DNA of 64,000 bases from an uncultured Clostridia bacterium (GCA_938034875.1 CALHND010000002.1:124001-188000), one strand, 5' to 3'. Numbered from the stretch's first letter, positions 44,876 through 53,939 are shown. Numbers and translations: made by a program. Notes: generated from the sequence alone by a model not told the origin.

Positions 44876-46708
44876 TCAGTCATCATTATCTTCAAACTGA
44901 CTATTATAAAGTTCGGCATAAAAGCCATTTTTCTTAAGAAGCTCATCATGGCTGCCACTTTCTACAATATCGCCGTCTCGCATTACTAAAATTACGTCGG
45001 CATTTTTAATTGTGGACAATCTGTGCGCGATAATAAAAGATGTTCTGTTTGCCATAAGTTCATCCATTGCATTTTGAATAATTATTTCTGTTCGTGTATC
45101 AACAGAACTTGTTGCTTCGTCAAGTATAAGCATTGGCTTATCTGCAATCATTGCTCTTGCAATTGTAAGTTGTTGCTTTTGCCCCTGGGACAGATTTACC
45201 TGATCGTTAAGCACCGTATCGTATCCATGAGGCAGCGTTCTGATAAAATGGTCAAGGCCTACTGCTTTGCACGCTTCTCTCATTTTTTGATCGGTAACAT
45301 TTTCGGCGCAATAAATAAGGTTTTCTTTTACTGTACCTTCAAAAAGCCAAGTGTCCTGAAGAACCATGCAAAACTGTGAATGAACATCTTCTCTTCTTAA
45401 ATCCTTAGTTGACACGTTATCAATCTTAATTGTACCCTGATTAATTTCGTGAAAGCGCATTAAAAGATTTACAAGAGTGGTCTTTCCTGCACCGGTGGGT
45501 CCTACAATAGCTATTTTTTGTCCTGGCTCAACTTTAATTGAAAAATCCTTAATAACAGTAGCATCAGAATCTTCGTATCCGAATTTTACATGTTCAAATT
45601 CAACACTGCCATTAATTTTTTTGTCGTAAGGAGCTTTATTGCTTTCGTCTTCCATTTCTTCTGCTTCCAGAAATTCAAATATACGTTCACCTGCCGCTGC
45701 GCCTGATTGCATTGCCTGCATAGCCTGAGCAATCTGAGAGAGTGGTTGTGTGAAGTATCTTACATACATAATAAATGCTACAATAACGCCAAAAGTGATT
45801 GTACCATTCATTGTAAGCAATGCACCTACAATACATACTGCAACATAGCCCAAATTGCCTATAAATGTCATAATAGGCATCATAAGACCTGATAAACATT
45901 GTGCCTTAAATGCGCTGCTGCACAAATCACCATTCATATTATTAAAAGTTTTTAAAGCTTCTTTTTCTCCATTGTAAGCTTTAACTACCGTATGACCTGA
46001 ATATATTTCTTCAATAAAACCATTCATACTGCCAAGATGGTTTTGCTGAAGCTTAAAAAACTTCTGAGATTTGCCCATAATTAAGCCCATAAGTACAAAG
46101 CCCAGTACTGAAGCTAAAATAGCTGTACCTGTCATAATTAAATTGGTTTTAATCATCATAAACAATGAACCAAATAAAAGGACGACCGAAGACACCAACG
46201 TACCCATGCTCATATTAAGCGATTGACCGATACTGTCGACATCATTTGTTACACGTGAAAGCACATCACCCGTAGACGTTCTGTTATAGTACCATATAGG
46301 GAGTTTGTTGATTTTTTTAGAGATGTTATTTCGCAAATTCCAAGTGATTTTTTGTGTTACAGAAGCCATAATAAGGCTTTGAAACAAAGAAAACAACATG
46401 CTGCCGGCATAGATAATGGCTAACAGTATGCATATATCTGTTATGCTGTCCATGTCCAAGCTTGTCATAATTCCATCGGAAATCATATTGGTAAGCTCTT
46501 TTAACTTATCGGGTCCGACTAATGTTAAAACTGTTCCGAGGGTAGCAAAAACAAGTGAAACAATTACAAGGATTATATATGCTTTTTTGCTGGTTAAAAG
46601 TTTTCTCCACGTGCCTAACAAATCCTTCGATTTTTCTCCTGAGCCCATTCCACCATGGCCCATTCCACCAACAGCTTTAGGAGGATTTCTCTTCAAATTG
46701 TCGCTCAT
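44876..46708 (-). CDS. ABC exporter half-transporter, catalytic-site subunit
   Basis: A 610-residue type IV ABC exporter with six TM helices (~35-330) and an ATPase domain: Walker A IVGPTGAGKTT, signature LSQGQKQQLTIARA, Walker B LILDEATSS with the catalytic Glu. The Gly/Met/His-rich N-terminus (GGMGHGGMGSGE) is unusual. It pairs with the next gene upstream, whose Walker B lacks Glu, so the dimer has one canonical and one degenerate site like LmrCD, BmrCD or TM287/288. Likely multidrug or peptide/lipid export. Confidence 0.92.
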   Translation of the reverse strand: MSDNLKRNPPKAVGGMGHGGMGSGEKSKDLLGTWRKLLTSKKAYIILVIVSLVFATLGTVLTLVGPDKLKELTNMISDGIMTSLDMDSITDICILLAIIYAGSMLFSLFQSLIMASVTQKITWNLRNNISKKINKLPIWYYNRTSTGDVLSRVTNDVDSIGQSLNMSMGTLVSSVVLLFGSLFMMIKTNLIMTGTAILASVLGFVLMGLIMGKSQKFFKLQQNHLGSMNGFIEEIYSGHTVVKAYNGEKEALKTFNNMNGDLCSSAFKAQCLSGLMMPIMTFIGNLGYVAVCIVGALLTMNGTITFGVIVAFIMYVRYFTQPLSQIAQAMQAMQSGAAAGERIFEFLEAEEMEDESNKAPYDKKINGSVEFEHVKFGYEDSDATVIKDFSIKVEPGQKIAIVGPTGAGKTTLVNLLMRFHEINQGTIKIDNVSTKDLRREDVHSQFCMVLQDTWLFEGTVKENLIYCAENVTDQKMREACKAVGLDHFIRTLPHGYDTVLNDQVNLSQGQKQQLTIARAMIADKPMLILDEATSSVDTRTEIIIQNAMDELMANRTSFIIAHRLSTIKNADVILVMRDGDIVESGSHDELLKKNGFYAELYNSQFEDNDD

Positions 46709-48465
46709 TATTCAAGCTCCTCCTTTGATAATTGCGAATACGCGATTTGTTTATATACTTCGCATTGTTTCATAAGTTCCTTATGAGTACCCATTCCTGC
46801 AATCTTTCCATCATCCAAAACTACAATCTTATCTGCATCTCTAATCGTTCCAATGCGTTGAGCAACGATAAGTTTAGTTGCGCTAGCACATTTTTTCATC
46901 AATTCTTTGCGAAGTTCTTTATCTGTCTTGTAGTCGAGTGCTGAAAATGAATCGTCAAAAATAAATATTTCAGGGTTTCTGCATATTGCTCTTGCAATAG
47001 AAATTCTTTGTTTCTGGCCACCCGATAGGTTAGAACCGCTTTGTGCAATATAAGAGTCGTAACCATCTTCCATCTTTTCAATAAATTCTGATGCCTGTGC
47101 AGTAACCGCAGAAGCTTCGATCTGTTCTTTTGTGTAATTACCTGTGCCATTATCGCCATAAGTTATATTGGACTGGACCGTTCCGCCAAAAAGTATTGCT
47201 TTTTGCGAAACATAACCAATCTTATTGCGCAGATCAGCTTGCTTATATTCGCGAATATTAATACCGTTTATTAAAATTTCACCATCTGTGGCATCATAAA
47301 ATCTTGGTATAAGATTGATAATCGTACTTTTACCGCAACCCGTGGAGCCGATAAAAGCAACCATTTCACCTTTTTTAGCAGTAAAATTAATGTTTTCAAG
47401 TACGTATTCCTCAGCGTCGGGATATTTAAAGCTTACATTTCTAAATTCAATATTACCTGTTCCGTCGCCGATTGCATTTTCTAATATTCCGTCTTTGATT
47501 GTCGTCTTAGTTTTTATAACTTCATTAATTCTTTTTGCTGATACAGATGCTCTTGGTAAAATAATAAAAATCATAACGAGCATCATAAATGACATTACAA
47601 TTTGAATGGCATAGGAAGTGAAAACAACCATATCCGAAAAAAGTCCGATTCGTTCCATCGGCAATGCATCATTTATAATGATAGCGCCTACCCAATAAAT
47701 AGCAAGCGCAAGCCCGTTCATTACAAGTTGAATGCCCGGCATCATAAATGACATGGTTCTTGCGGTGAAAAGATGAGTATGAGTGAGATCCTGATTGACT
47801 ACATCAAATTTCTTTTCCTGATAATCTTCTGCATTATACGCTCTTACGACTCTAAGTCCGATTATGTTCTCTCTTGTTACTCGGTTAACATCATCGTTAA
47901 GAACCTGCAGCTTTTTAAATTTAGGCATAGCAATTAATACACACGTGCCAACAATAATAAGTAAAACGAAAACAGCTATTGCGGTAGAAAGTGTCCATTG
48001 CCAGCTTTTGTTTGAAATTTTGCAAATAGCCCAAACTGCCATAATTGGAGACTTAACGAGAACTTGGAGTCCCATTGTAATAAACATTTGTACCTGAGTT
48101 ACATCGTTTGTTGATCGTGTTATAAGACTTGCAGTTGAAAATTTTCCGATTTCCTCCATTGAAAAATCTTCAACTTTATTAAACATTTTAAGGCGCAGTA
48201 CTGCCGCAAAATTTGTACCTATTTTTGCTGCAAAAATAGCCACAATGATTGAGGCAGCCAAACTTCCTAAAGCGCAGAGAAGCATGTTCCCGCCGGCTGT
48301 AAGTATATCAGACATTACGCTTCCGGGCATTTGAACCAACATTGTAATTTCAGCCATATAATCCGGCATTTTTAGATCCAACCAAACTTGAATCGAAACA
48401 AAAATTACACCGATAATGACTCGTATCCAATCTTTTTTTGATAAATTTTTAAATAGCGATAGCAT
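46708..48465 (-). CDS. ABC exporter half-transporter, degenerate-site subunit
   Basis: A 585-residue partner of the exporter above: Walker A FIGSTGCGKST, signature LSGGQKQRISIARA, but Walker B reads FIFDDSFSALD, Asp in place of the catalytic Glu. This marks the non-catalytic half of heterodimeric exporters. Its stop overlaps the next start by one base. The ATG at 48465 follows AAAGGA; the ORF could begin five codons earlier. Expression is probably controlled by the divergent TetR gene. Confidence 0.92.
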   Translation of the reverse strand: MLSLFKNLSKKDWIRVIIGVIFVSIQVWLDLKMPDYMAEITMLVQMPGSVMSDILTAGGNMLLCALGSLAASIIVAIFAAKIGTNFAAVLRLKMFNKVEDFSMEEIGKFSTASLITRSTNDVTQVQMFITMGLQVLVKSPIMAVWAICKISNKSWQWTLSTAIAVFVLLIIVGTCVLIAMPKFKKLQVLNDDVNRVTRENIIGLRVVRAYNAEDYQEKKFDVVNQDLTHTHLFTARTMSFMMPGIQLVMNGLALAIYWVGAIIINDALPMERIGLFSDMVVFTSYAIQIVMSFMMLVMIFIILPRASVSAKRINEVIKTKTTIKDGILENAIGDGTGNIEFRNVSFKYPDAEEYVLENINFTAKKGEMVAFIGSTGCGKSTIINLIPRFYDATDGEILINGINIREYKQADLRNKIGYVSQKAILFGGTVQSNITYGDNGTGNYTKEQIEASAVTAQASEFIEKMEDGYDSYIAQSGSNLSGGQKQRISIARAICRNPEIFIFDDSFSALDYKTDKELRKELMKKCASATKLIVAQRIGTIRDADKIVVLDDGKIAGMGTHKELMKQCEVYKQIAYSQLSKEELE

Positions 48466-48492
48466 TGTGTTTCCTTTCACACTGAAAAATTA

Positions 48493-48523
48493 TTGTTTCT
48501 TTACAACAACGTGTTGTATAATA
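48493..48523. promoter_or_regulatory. Divergent promoters overlapping a TetR-type operator
   Basis: Inverted repeat TACAACA-ACG-TGTTGTA (48502-48518) lies between the exporter operon and tetR. The plus-strand promoter is TTGTTT-18-TATAAT (48493-48522). On the minus strand TATTAT (48523-48518) has TTGTGT 17 nt upstream. A second pair AACAACAA/TTGTTGTT lies at 48545-48572, just before the tetR ribosome site. A repressor bound here would block both genes. Confidence 0.6.
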
Positions 48524-48588
48524 CCATATATAACCAACTAACACAACAACAATCAAACAAGAATTTGTTGTTTATAGGAGATTATAAA

Positions 48589-49140
48589 ATGGTATCTAAT
48601 AAAGAAACTAAAGCAAAAATAACCGAGGCTTTTCTGGATATATATGCTAATTCAGGGCCTAAAAATGTTACGGTAGGCAGAATAGCAAAAAAAGCAGGCG
48701 TCAATCGTTGTACATTCTATAATTATTATACTGGCATGTCTGAATTGCAGAGTGAAATTGAGGATGCTTTAATTTTGGATTTAGAAAAAAAGTTGACTAT
48801 GTCTCTTTCAAATCACAATAATTCAGAAATTCACTTTCTTTTTTCAAAGTTTGTAGATAGTTTTGATTCGTTCGGAAATACCTTATATGCTTTATGCAAC
48901 AAAAATAATACCACGGGTTTTAGAAAAAGAATTAAAAAAACTTTTCAAGAGCATTTTGAACGTATTTATCGAAATAAAATCACATCGTATAAACTAAATT
49001 ACATCTCAGCTTATGCAATTTCAGGAGCATTTGGTATGATGGATTATTGGTATGAATCGGGCAAAAGCATGTCAACAGATGAATTTTTAAAACTTTTGCA
49101 CAACTTAATTTCCACAGGTGTATCAAACATTACAGAATAA
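48589..49140 (+). CDS. TetR-family transcriptional regulator
   Basis: A 183-residue regulator. HTH at residues ~10-55 (ITEAFLDIYANSGPKNVTVG, then IAKKAGVNRCTFYNYY). The rest is a ligand and dimer domain with a Trp/Tyr-rich C-terminal patch (FGMMDYWYESGKSMSTDEF), as in the TetR_C_33-like group. It probably represses itself and the divergent exporter. The ATG at 48589 follows AGGAG at good distance; a longer reading spans the operator and is not coding. Confidence 0.9.
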   Translation: MVSNKETKAKITEAFLDIYANSGPKNVTVGRIAKKAGVNRCTFYNYYTGMSELQSEIEDALILDLEKKLTMSLSNHNNSEIHFLFSKFVDSFDSFGNTLYALCNKNNTTGFRKRIKKTFQEHFERIYRNKITSYKLNYISAYAISGAFGMMDYWYESGKSMSTDEFLKLLHNLISTGVSNITE

Positions 49141-49275
49141 TTGTACAGTTGGATCACAAAAGGTGATCACTAAAACGCACGAAGTAACCCATAAACTAAA
49201 GCAAAGTACATATATTTATTTACGCAAGTTAAATTAATAAAACCCAATATAAAAATATTAAAGGTGGTTTTTGTC

Positions 49276-50727
49276 ATGAATTCTCCTATCCCACGTCCAA
49301 AGATTTTAAAGTATACAGGCGGTACTGTGCCTGCAACTTTTAATTCAAAAAATACAGAATCTATATTTGCTCCTGCGTTACGCGCTTTTCATAAGTATGC
49401 ATCACGGGTTTTTGGCTCAGTTAATAATTTTTCAGACGAACTTATATTGATTCATGAATCGTGACTTGGAGACGGGTACCGCATTTCGATTGATGAGCAA
49501 CCGGTAATTACCGCATCCACAAATACAGGTATGAACAACGCTTTAGCTACACTTTTACAGTTAGCACAATATACTGATGATGGTGTTGTTTTTCCAAGGT
49601 GTGAGATTTCAGATGAACCGGATAACACATGGAGAGGTGTGATGCTTGACCTTGCCCGCTGCTTCCATGAAACAGAATATCTGTATAGTGTTGCCGATCT
49701 GTGCTGGTTTTATAAAATAAGCCGTTTTCAGCTTCATTTGACCGACGATCAGGCTGTACGATTTCCGTTTTACGCAGTGCCTGATGCCGTTTCTGATGAA
49801 CACTATACCAGAGAAGAACTTAAGGGCTTAATCGAATACTGTCGTGATCGTGGTATATCAATTGTGCCTGAAGTTGACACTCCAGGACATTTTTCTGCAT
49901 TCAATCAGGCATATCCTGATCTTTTTGGCACCGTTCCGAGTAGCTGCAATAACAATCAAACAAGTGCTTTGACCGCAGTTCCATCAGGAATTATGCGTGT
50001 ACAAGAAGAAACTTTTGATTTAATGAATAAGCTTTTTTCTGAAATTGCAGAAGTATTTACAGATTCTCCATGGATACATATCGGCGGTGATGAAGCTTCA
50101 ATACACCAGTGGGAGCATTGTGCAGTTTCAATGGAATACTGCAAGGAGCACAAAATTTCTGATGTTCATGAACTGTACGGTCACTGTATTTCCCGATTCA
50201 GCCGTATGATTCTTGATATGGGTCGAATACCAATGGTATGGGAAGGTTTCAGCGAAAAGACAAACCACATGATACCCAAAGAAACACTGGTATTTGCATG
50301 GGAATCGCTTTATCAAACAGCACCGTCCTTGCTGAAAGGCGGTTTTGAAATTATCAACGCATCATGGCAGCCGTTATACATTGTCTCCCCCAAAAAAATG
50401 TGGTCTCCTCACGAAATTCTTGACTGGGAAAAGAACAAGTGGCAGAATTGGTGGAAAAAATCAAAAGCATATGAAACTGCCATTATTGTGGGTGAAACAG
50501 AACGTATTGCCGGGGGTCAGCTTTGTGTGTGGGGTGATTGTATGCAACCCACCAACGGTTATGCACCACGTCATGATATGCTTAGAGATGAATTTTCACA
50601 TCTTCGGTTGCGTCTTCCCGCCCTTGCGGAAAAAGTGTGGACTTCCTACCGTTCTCACGACAAGGAGTCTTTTATGTCGGATCTTTATCGATTAAATGAC
50701 ATGTTTGAAAAGATATGTACACGATAA
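49276..50727 (+). pseudogene. GH20 beta-N-acetylhexosaminidase interrupted by in-frame TGA
   Basis: One reading frame of 483 codons is broken by a single TGA at 49462-49464; both parts are in the same frame. N-terminal part: 62 codons from the ATG at 49276 (AAAGGTGG ribosome site). C-terminal part: GH20 catalytic barrel with RGVMLDLARCFHE, PEVDTPGHFSAF, and the catalytic Asp-Glu in HIGGDEASIHQW. It would cut terminal GlcNAc/GalNAc. No signal peptide, so cytoplasmic. The internal ATG at 49531 could still give a nearly complete catalytic domain. Likely a recent nonsense mutation; UGA recoding cannot be excluded from sequence. Confidence 0.8.
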
Positions 50728-51099
50728 ACTGAAGCTAAATTGATTTTTTGATAAGCATATTTATCATAGCAAAATCTCATAAATTGTAAAACGCTTTAAA
50801 AATTAAAACTCGTCTACATGCTTCCGACAGTTTTCTAGATTTCTAATCCTCCTTGCAAAAACCAATTAAGTGCTGTGAATTACTAATTAAAATCATTCTG
50901 CACGCTTCTTCATCAGTGGGTATGATATAAACTGGTATAACTTTATAATGCAAATAATCAAATCACGGGAACGACTTTAAGGTATAATGTGTCGGACAAG
51001 GTCACGGATTCATTGTTTATGGAACTCTCACATAAATACGAAATATTGAAAAAAACCGAAAGCCCTTATAAACAAAGAACTTTCGGCTTTCACAAACAA

Positions 51100-51128
51100 A
51101 AAAGTCACCTCGCAGCGAGGTGACTTTT
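51100..51128 (+). terminator. Strong hairpin in noncoding stretch
   Basis: AAAAGTCACCTCG/CGAGGTGACTTTT with CAG loop; T-runs on both strands. No active gene is directly upstream on either strand. Confidence 0.7.
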
Positions 51129-51254
51129 ATATTAGAATTTAGTGTGACATTTCGTGTGACATTTTTTATGTTTTTTATCATTTTATCATGCTTATTTATC
51201 AAATATTGTTGCAAATTAAAGGTGCTGAAAATGCTTAAAATTCCTCGAAATAAA

Positions 51255-51284
51255 AGAAAAAGCCGCATTTCTGCGACTTTTTCT
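51255..51284. terminator. Terminator-like hairpin downstream of the DUF4160 gene
   Basis: AGAAAAAG-C-CGCA/TGCG-A-CTTTTTCT with a single mismatch, T-rich on both sides. It may end the minus-strand GIY-YIG/DUF4160 transcript. Confidence 0.6.
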
Positions 51285-51332
51285 TTTGTAGAAGTAACGT
51301 AAGATTGATACAAGAAAGACTTTTGATTTGTA

Positions 51333-51347
51333 AAGTCTTGCACAGGT
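51333..51347. repeat. Left copy of 15-bp repeat flanking the GIY-YIG module
   Basis: AAGTCTTGCACAGGT. The minus strand at 52989-52975 reads AAGTCTTGCACCGGT, 14 of 15 identical, placing the module between inverted copies. Confidence 0.4.
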
Positions 51348-51398
51348 TTCAAAATTTAGCAGAACTACTGTGTGGGTTTCAGTATAAAAGTAGTTACT

Positions 51399-51743
51399 TT
51401 AGTAAATAGGAATGGTATAGCAATGATACTCGTTCCACTTTTTCTTTAGAAAATCTATATTTTCTCGTGTCCACTCGACTGCGATTTTAGCTTGCTTACT
51501 ATGTAAATTTCCGCTTAAAACGGAATAGTCAACAAGCGATATGGAAATGTTTTTATTCTCGTATTTTGCGTGCAGATGTGGCGTGTTATGACCTTGCTCT
51601 TTTGTTCTAATTTCAAAAATAATTGCCCCTCGATTACCAACTTGGGCTCGTATGGAATATATTTCAAAAGCTTTCAAAAGTAAGTTTATATTTTCAAAGC
51701 TATCATAAAATTCAATGTCGTTATGTTCAATCATAGAATTCAT
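51399..51743 (-). CDS. DUF4160 family protein
   Basis: A 114-residue protein. The DUF4160 pattern is visible: EQGHNTPHLHAKYENKNISISL (family PHxHA motif), SGNLHSKQAKIAVEWTREN, and a final Trp in FLKKKW. DUF4160 proteins are often found in two-gene units with small unknown partners and are suspected toxin-antitoxin members; no activity is established to my knowledge. The start overlaps the GIY-YIG gene stop by four bases (ATGA), so the two are translated together. Confidence 0.75.
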   Translation of the reverse strand: MNSMIEHNDIEFYDSFENINLLLKAFEIYSIRAQVGNRGAIIFEIRTKEQGHNTPHLHAKYENKNISISLVDYSVLSGNLHSKQAKIAVEWTRENIDFLKKKWNEYHCYTIPIY

Positions 51744-52882
51744 TTTAATTCGGCACCCTTTGATTTATCCCTTTTTTCTATAGTTTTTCTTTTCCGGGAT
51801 ATCAGTTCTGCTATGACATCATTATTACCGATTATTTTATACTGCTCAAGACCTTCTTCTATTATGTCAAGTTCATTGTCATAGTCTTTTAACGACCTAT
51901 AAATTTTAGCATAGGATAAATAAAGTTTATACGATACATATCCCTCTTCACGCACATAATCTAGCAATTCTAATGCCAATTCGTACTCTTTGTTTTTTCT
52001 TAAGATTTCTGCTTTTTCTAATGCACAATAAACTTTTTCATTGTTTTCAAAATCCAAATAGTCCCATTGTTTGCATTCATTTAAAGGTTTTCGCTGACTT
52101 TTGAATTCGGGAGTTATAGATTCATTATGTGGTGAAAAAAGGCCTAGGCTTTTTAAATATTTCCAAACATCCATCAAATGAAATACTGGAACTGATTTCT
52201 TATTGATTTCATAATATTTTGATTGTCTTTTTATGTGGTTGGTTACATTGATATCGCCGCAATATATCCAAGATGTTACGCTCTTAGCTTCATACGTAGA
52301 TAAAATAGTTGATCCGATTTTCTTTAACATTTGAATTGTTTCATTATAGTATTTGTTATAGTTGTTGCCATAAACTGTTTCAATCAAATCATCGCTCATT
52401 CGATTTTCAATAATTACTGTTTTGCTTAATTTATCCAGTGTTACAATATCGTATGAAGCTTCTTGAACACCAAAATAATGATGTTCTATTTCTTCAGCAT
52501 ACATAACAGGGGCAATTTCAAAAGCAAGTGGTGTTGTACACGAGCTTTTTTCATAGTAGTTTGATCTAACTGCATCAATAGGAATTATACGATTAACTAG
52601 AATGTAATCAGTTTCATTTAAAATTCTTTTGATTTCGGACGCTTCTAATTGCAATGCTTCTAATTCTGATAAATCGCTTTTCACGATGATAACATCTGTG
52701 TCATAGGTGCTTCGAATGCGTTCGGCCATAGAATCAGCACCATGCAAAACTTTACTGCGGTTACCCCGGCCTTTGCCAATATAAAAGATTTCACCCGTAC
52801 TTTTAATAAACCATTCATAAACATAAAAATCAGTATAAGTGCTGTTGGTTAATTGACCAGCATATTCAAAATCAAAAGTCAT
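51740..52882 (-). CDS. GIY-YIG domain protein with TPR-like C-terminus
   Basis: A 380-residue protein. Residues ~15-100 form a GIY-YIG nuclease-like domain: FYVYEW (GIY position), FYIGKGRGNRSK (YIG at 34-36 and the Arg), LEALQLEASEI (catalytic Glu region near 80) and VNR (Asn97). The middle (~110-270) is not recognised. Residues ~285-370 look like TPR helices (CALEKAEILRKNKEYELALELL). GIY-YIG domains cut DNA in repair, homing and phage defence. AGGTG precedes the ATG. Coupling to DUF4160 suggests one functional unit. Confidence 0.75.
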   Translation of the reverse strand: MTFDFEYAGQLTNSTYTDFYVYEWFIKSTGEIFYIGKGRGNRSKVLHGADSMAERIRSTYDTDVIIVKSDLSELEALQLEASEIKRILNETDYILVNRIIPIDAVRSNYYEKSSCTTPLAFEIAPVMYAEEIEHHYFGVQEASYDIVTLDKLSKTVIIENRMSDDLIETVYGNNYNKYYNETIQMLKKIGSTILSTYEAKSVTSWIYCGDINVTNHIKRQSKYYEINKKSVPVFHLMDVWKYLKSLGLFSPHNESITPEFKSQRKPLNECKQWDYLDFENNEKVYCALEKAEILRKNKEYELALELLDYVREEGYVSYKLYLSYAKIYRSLKDYDNELDIIEEGLEQYKIIGNNDVIAELISRKRKTIEKRDKSKGAELK

Positions 52883-52965
52883 ATAATCACCTAACGAAAA
52901 AAGTTATTCTTTTATTTTATATAAATTATATACATTGCCGCAATATTTAGCAAGTATTTATGGAA

Positions 52966-52989
52966 AAGTCTTACACCGGTGCAAGACTT
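52966..52989. repeat. 24-bp near-perfect palindrome upstream of the GIY-YIG gene
   Basis: AAGTCTTACACC followed by GGTGCAAGACTT, one mismatch. Its minus-strand half matches the repeat at 51333-51347. It could be an operator, an end repeat of a small mobile module, or a hairpin in the 3' end of an earlier transcript. Confidence 0.45.
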
Positions 52990-52998
52990 AACTTCTAA

Positions 52999-53029
52999 AA
53001 ATGAAACCCTCAAACAGAGGGTTTCATTT
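52999..53029. terminator. Terminator-like hairpin
   Basis: A perfect 13-bp stem AAATGAAACCCTC/GAGGGTTTCATTT; T-rich tail on both strands. It lies between tRNA-Pro and the GIY-YIG gene. Confidence 0.65.
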
Positions 53030-53081
53030 GTTGTGTGGGTTGTCATAGATCTGAAAGATGAAATTATATGCAAAAACAAAG

Positions 53082-53106
53082 AAAAGCCCTTGAAATAAGG
53101 ACTTTT
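53082..53106 (-). terminator. tRNA-Pro terminator
   Basis: On the minus strand AAAAGTCC/GGGCTTTT followed by a T-rich run, 28 nt after the tRNA end. Confidence 0.6.
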
Positions 53107-53133
53107 CTCTGTATCAACGAATGTTGATGATTT

Positions 53134-53209
53134 TGGTCGGAGTGACAGGGTTCGAACCTGCGGCATCGAAGTCCCAAACTTCGCGCGCTACCAGCTGCGC
53201 CACACCCCG
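53134..53209 (-). tRNA. tRNA-Pro (anticodon TGG)
   Basis: 76 nt including an encoded CCA. Acceptor CGGGGTG pairs with CACTCCG (one G-T). Anticodon loop TTTGGGA between stems gives TGG; T-loop GTTCGAACC is intact. It borders the variable module at 51.3-53.0 kb. Confidence 0.95.
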
Positions 53210-53312
53210 ATTTTATTTTCGGCTGATTAAACAGCTTTATAATTATAATGCAAGTTAGTTGTTTTGTCAATTCAAAATTGCTCAATAATTGATTTTTATA
53301 ACAAATAAACTC

Positions 53313-53341
53313 TTGACTTTCCCACTGTGTGAATATATAAT
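53313..53341 (+). promoter_or_regulatory. Promoter of tRNA-Leu
   Basis: TTGACT (53313-53318), 17-nt spacer, TATAAT (53336-53341), 27 nt before the tRNA. Confidence 0.8.
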
Positions 53342-53368
53342 AAATTCTGCTGATATACAGCAATATAT

Positions 53369-53455
53369 GCGGGTATGGCGGAATTGGCAGACGCGCTAGA
53401 TTCAGGTTCTAGTGACTTCACGGTCATACAGGTTCAAGTCCTGCTACCCGCACCA
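53369..53455 (+). tRNA. tRNA-Leu (anticodon CAG)
   Basis: 87 nt with a long variable arm and an encoded CCA. Acceptor GCGGGTA pairs with TACCCGC; anticodon stem CTAGA/TCTAG around TTCAGGT gives CAG; T-loop GGTTCAAGTCC. Confidence 0.95.
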
Positions 53456-53467
53456 GAAGATATGTCG

Positions 53468-53499
53468 AAAGAAGTCGATTGCTTGCAATCGACTTCTTT
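53468..53499 (+). terminator. tRNA-Leu terminator
   Basis: AAAGAAGTCGATTGC/GCAATCGACTTCTTT, perfect stem, TT loop, followed by TTCTTTT. Confidence 0.85.
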
Positions 53500-53556
53500 T
53501 CTTTTATATGGTATAATGATAATATATATAACATTCTAATTGCAGGGAGGATCCAT

Positions 53557-53916
53557 ATGTATATTGGTCATCTACTTCTTATAGCAATATTAGTGGTTAT
53601 ACTTTTAATAGCATATATTTTTTCTATAAAGAAAAGCAATGCATTTACCTATAATAGTTTTGGCATATCAGTTATTTTTTTTATTATTTCATTGAAGTAT
53701 TGTTATGATGTTTTTGTTTTAAATCCAACGCCTGAAGGATGGATTATGACATGGTCAATGTATTTTTTAGCACAAAATGAGGATTTTATATTTCATAATG
53801 GCGTATACTTTGGCTTACTTTGGGGAATAGGTATTTCTATTTTATCAACTATTTTTGGTATAATATCTATCATGTATAAAAGAAAGAGACTTATAAAAAG
53901 TGCACAAGTCCAGTAA
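53557..53916 (+). CDS. Hypothetical three-TM membrane protein
   Basis: A 119-residue protein with hydrophobic helices at about 3-22, 33-50 and 85-108. No family recognised. GGGAGG precedes the ATG at 53557, which supports translation. It lies between tRNA-Leu and an insertion-sequence remnant, so it belongs to the variable zone. Confidence 0.55.
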   Translation: MYIGHLLLIAILVVILLIAYIFSIKKSNAFTYNSFGISVIFFIISLKYCYDVFVLNPTPEGWIMTWSMYFLAQNEDFIFHNGVYFGLLWGIGISILSTIFGIISIMYKRKRLIKSAQVQ

Positions 53917-53939
53917 AAACGGACAATAGAAAAAAGAGA

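Larger units (their letters stand above)
50728..51398. other. Noncoding stretch with several hairpins
   Basis: No credible gene in 670 bp. It holds three hairpins: CCGAAAG/CTTTCGG around 51056-51086, a perfect 13-bp stem at 51100-51128, and one at 51255-51284. It may be the scar of a lost mobile element next to the disrupted GH20 gene. Confidence 0.5.

Noticed and set aside
50990..51352. Minus-strand open frame of ~110 codons in the noncoding stretch
   Set aside because: It crosses two hairpins, has no ribosome site and no protein-like composition; more likely chance.
53134..53455. tRNA genes as the attachment site of the 56-64 kb element
   Set aside because: No duplicated tRNA 3' end was seen near 56 kb, and large serine recombinases usually do not target tRNA genes.
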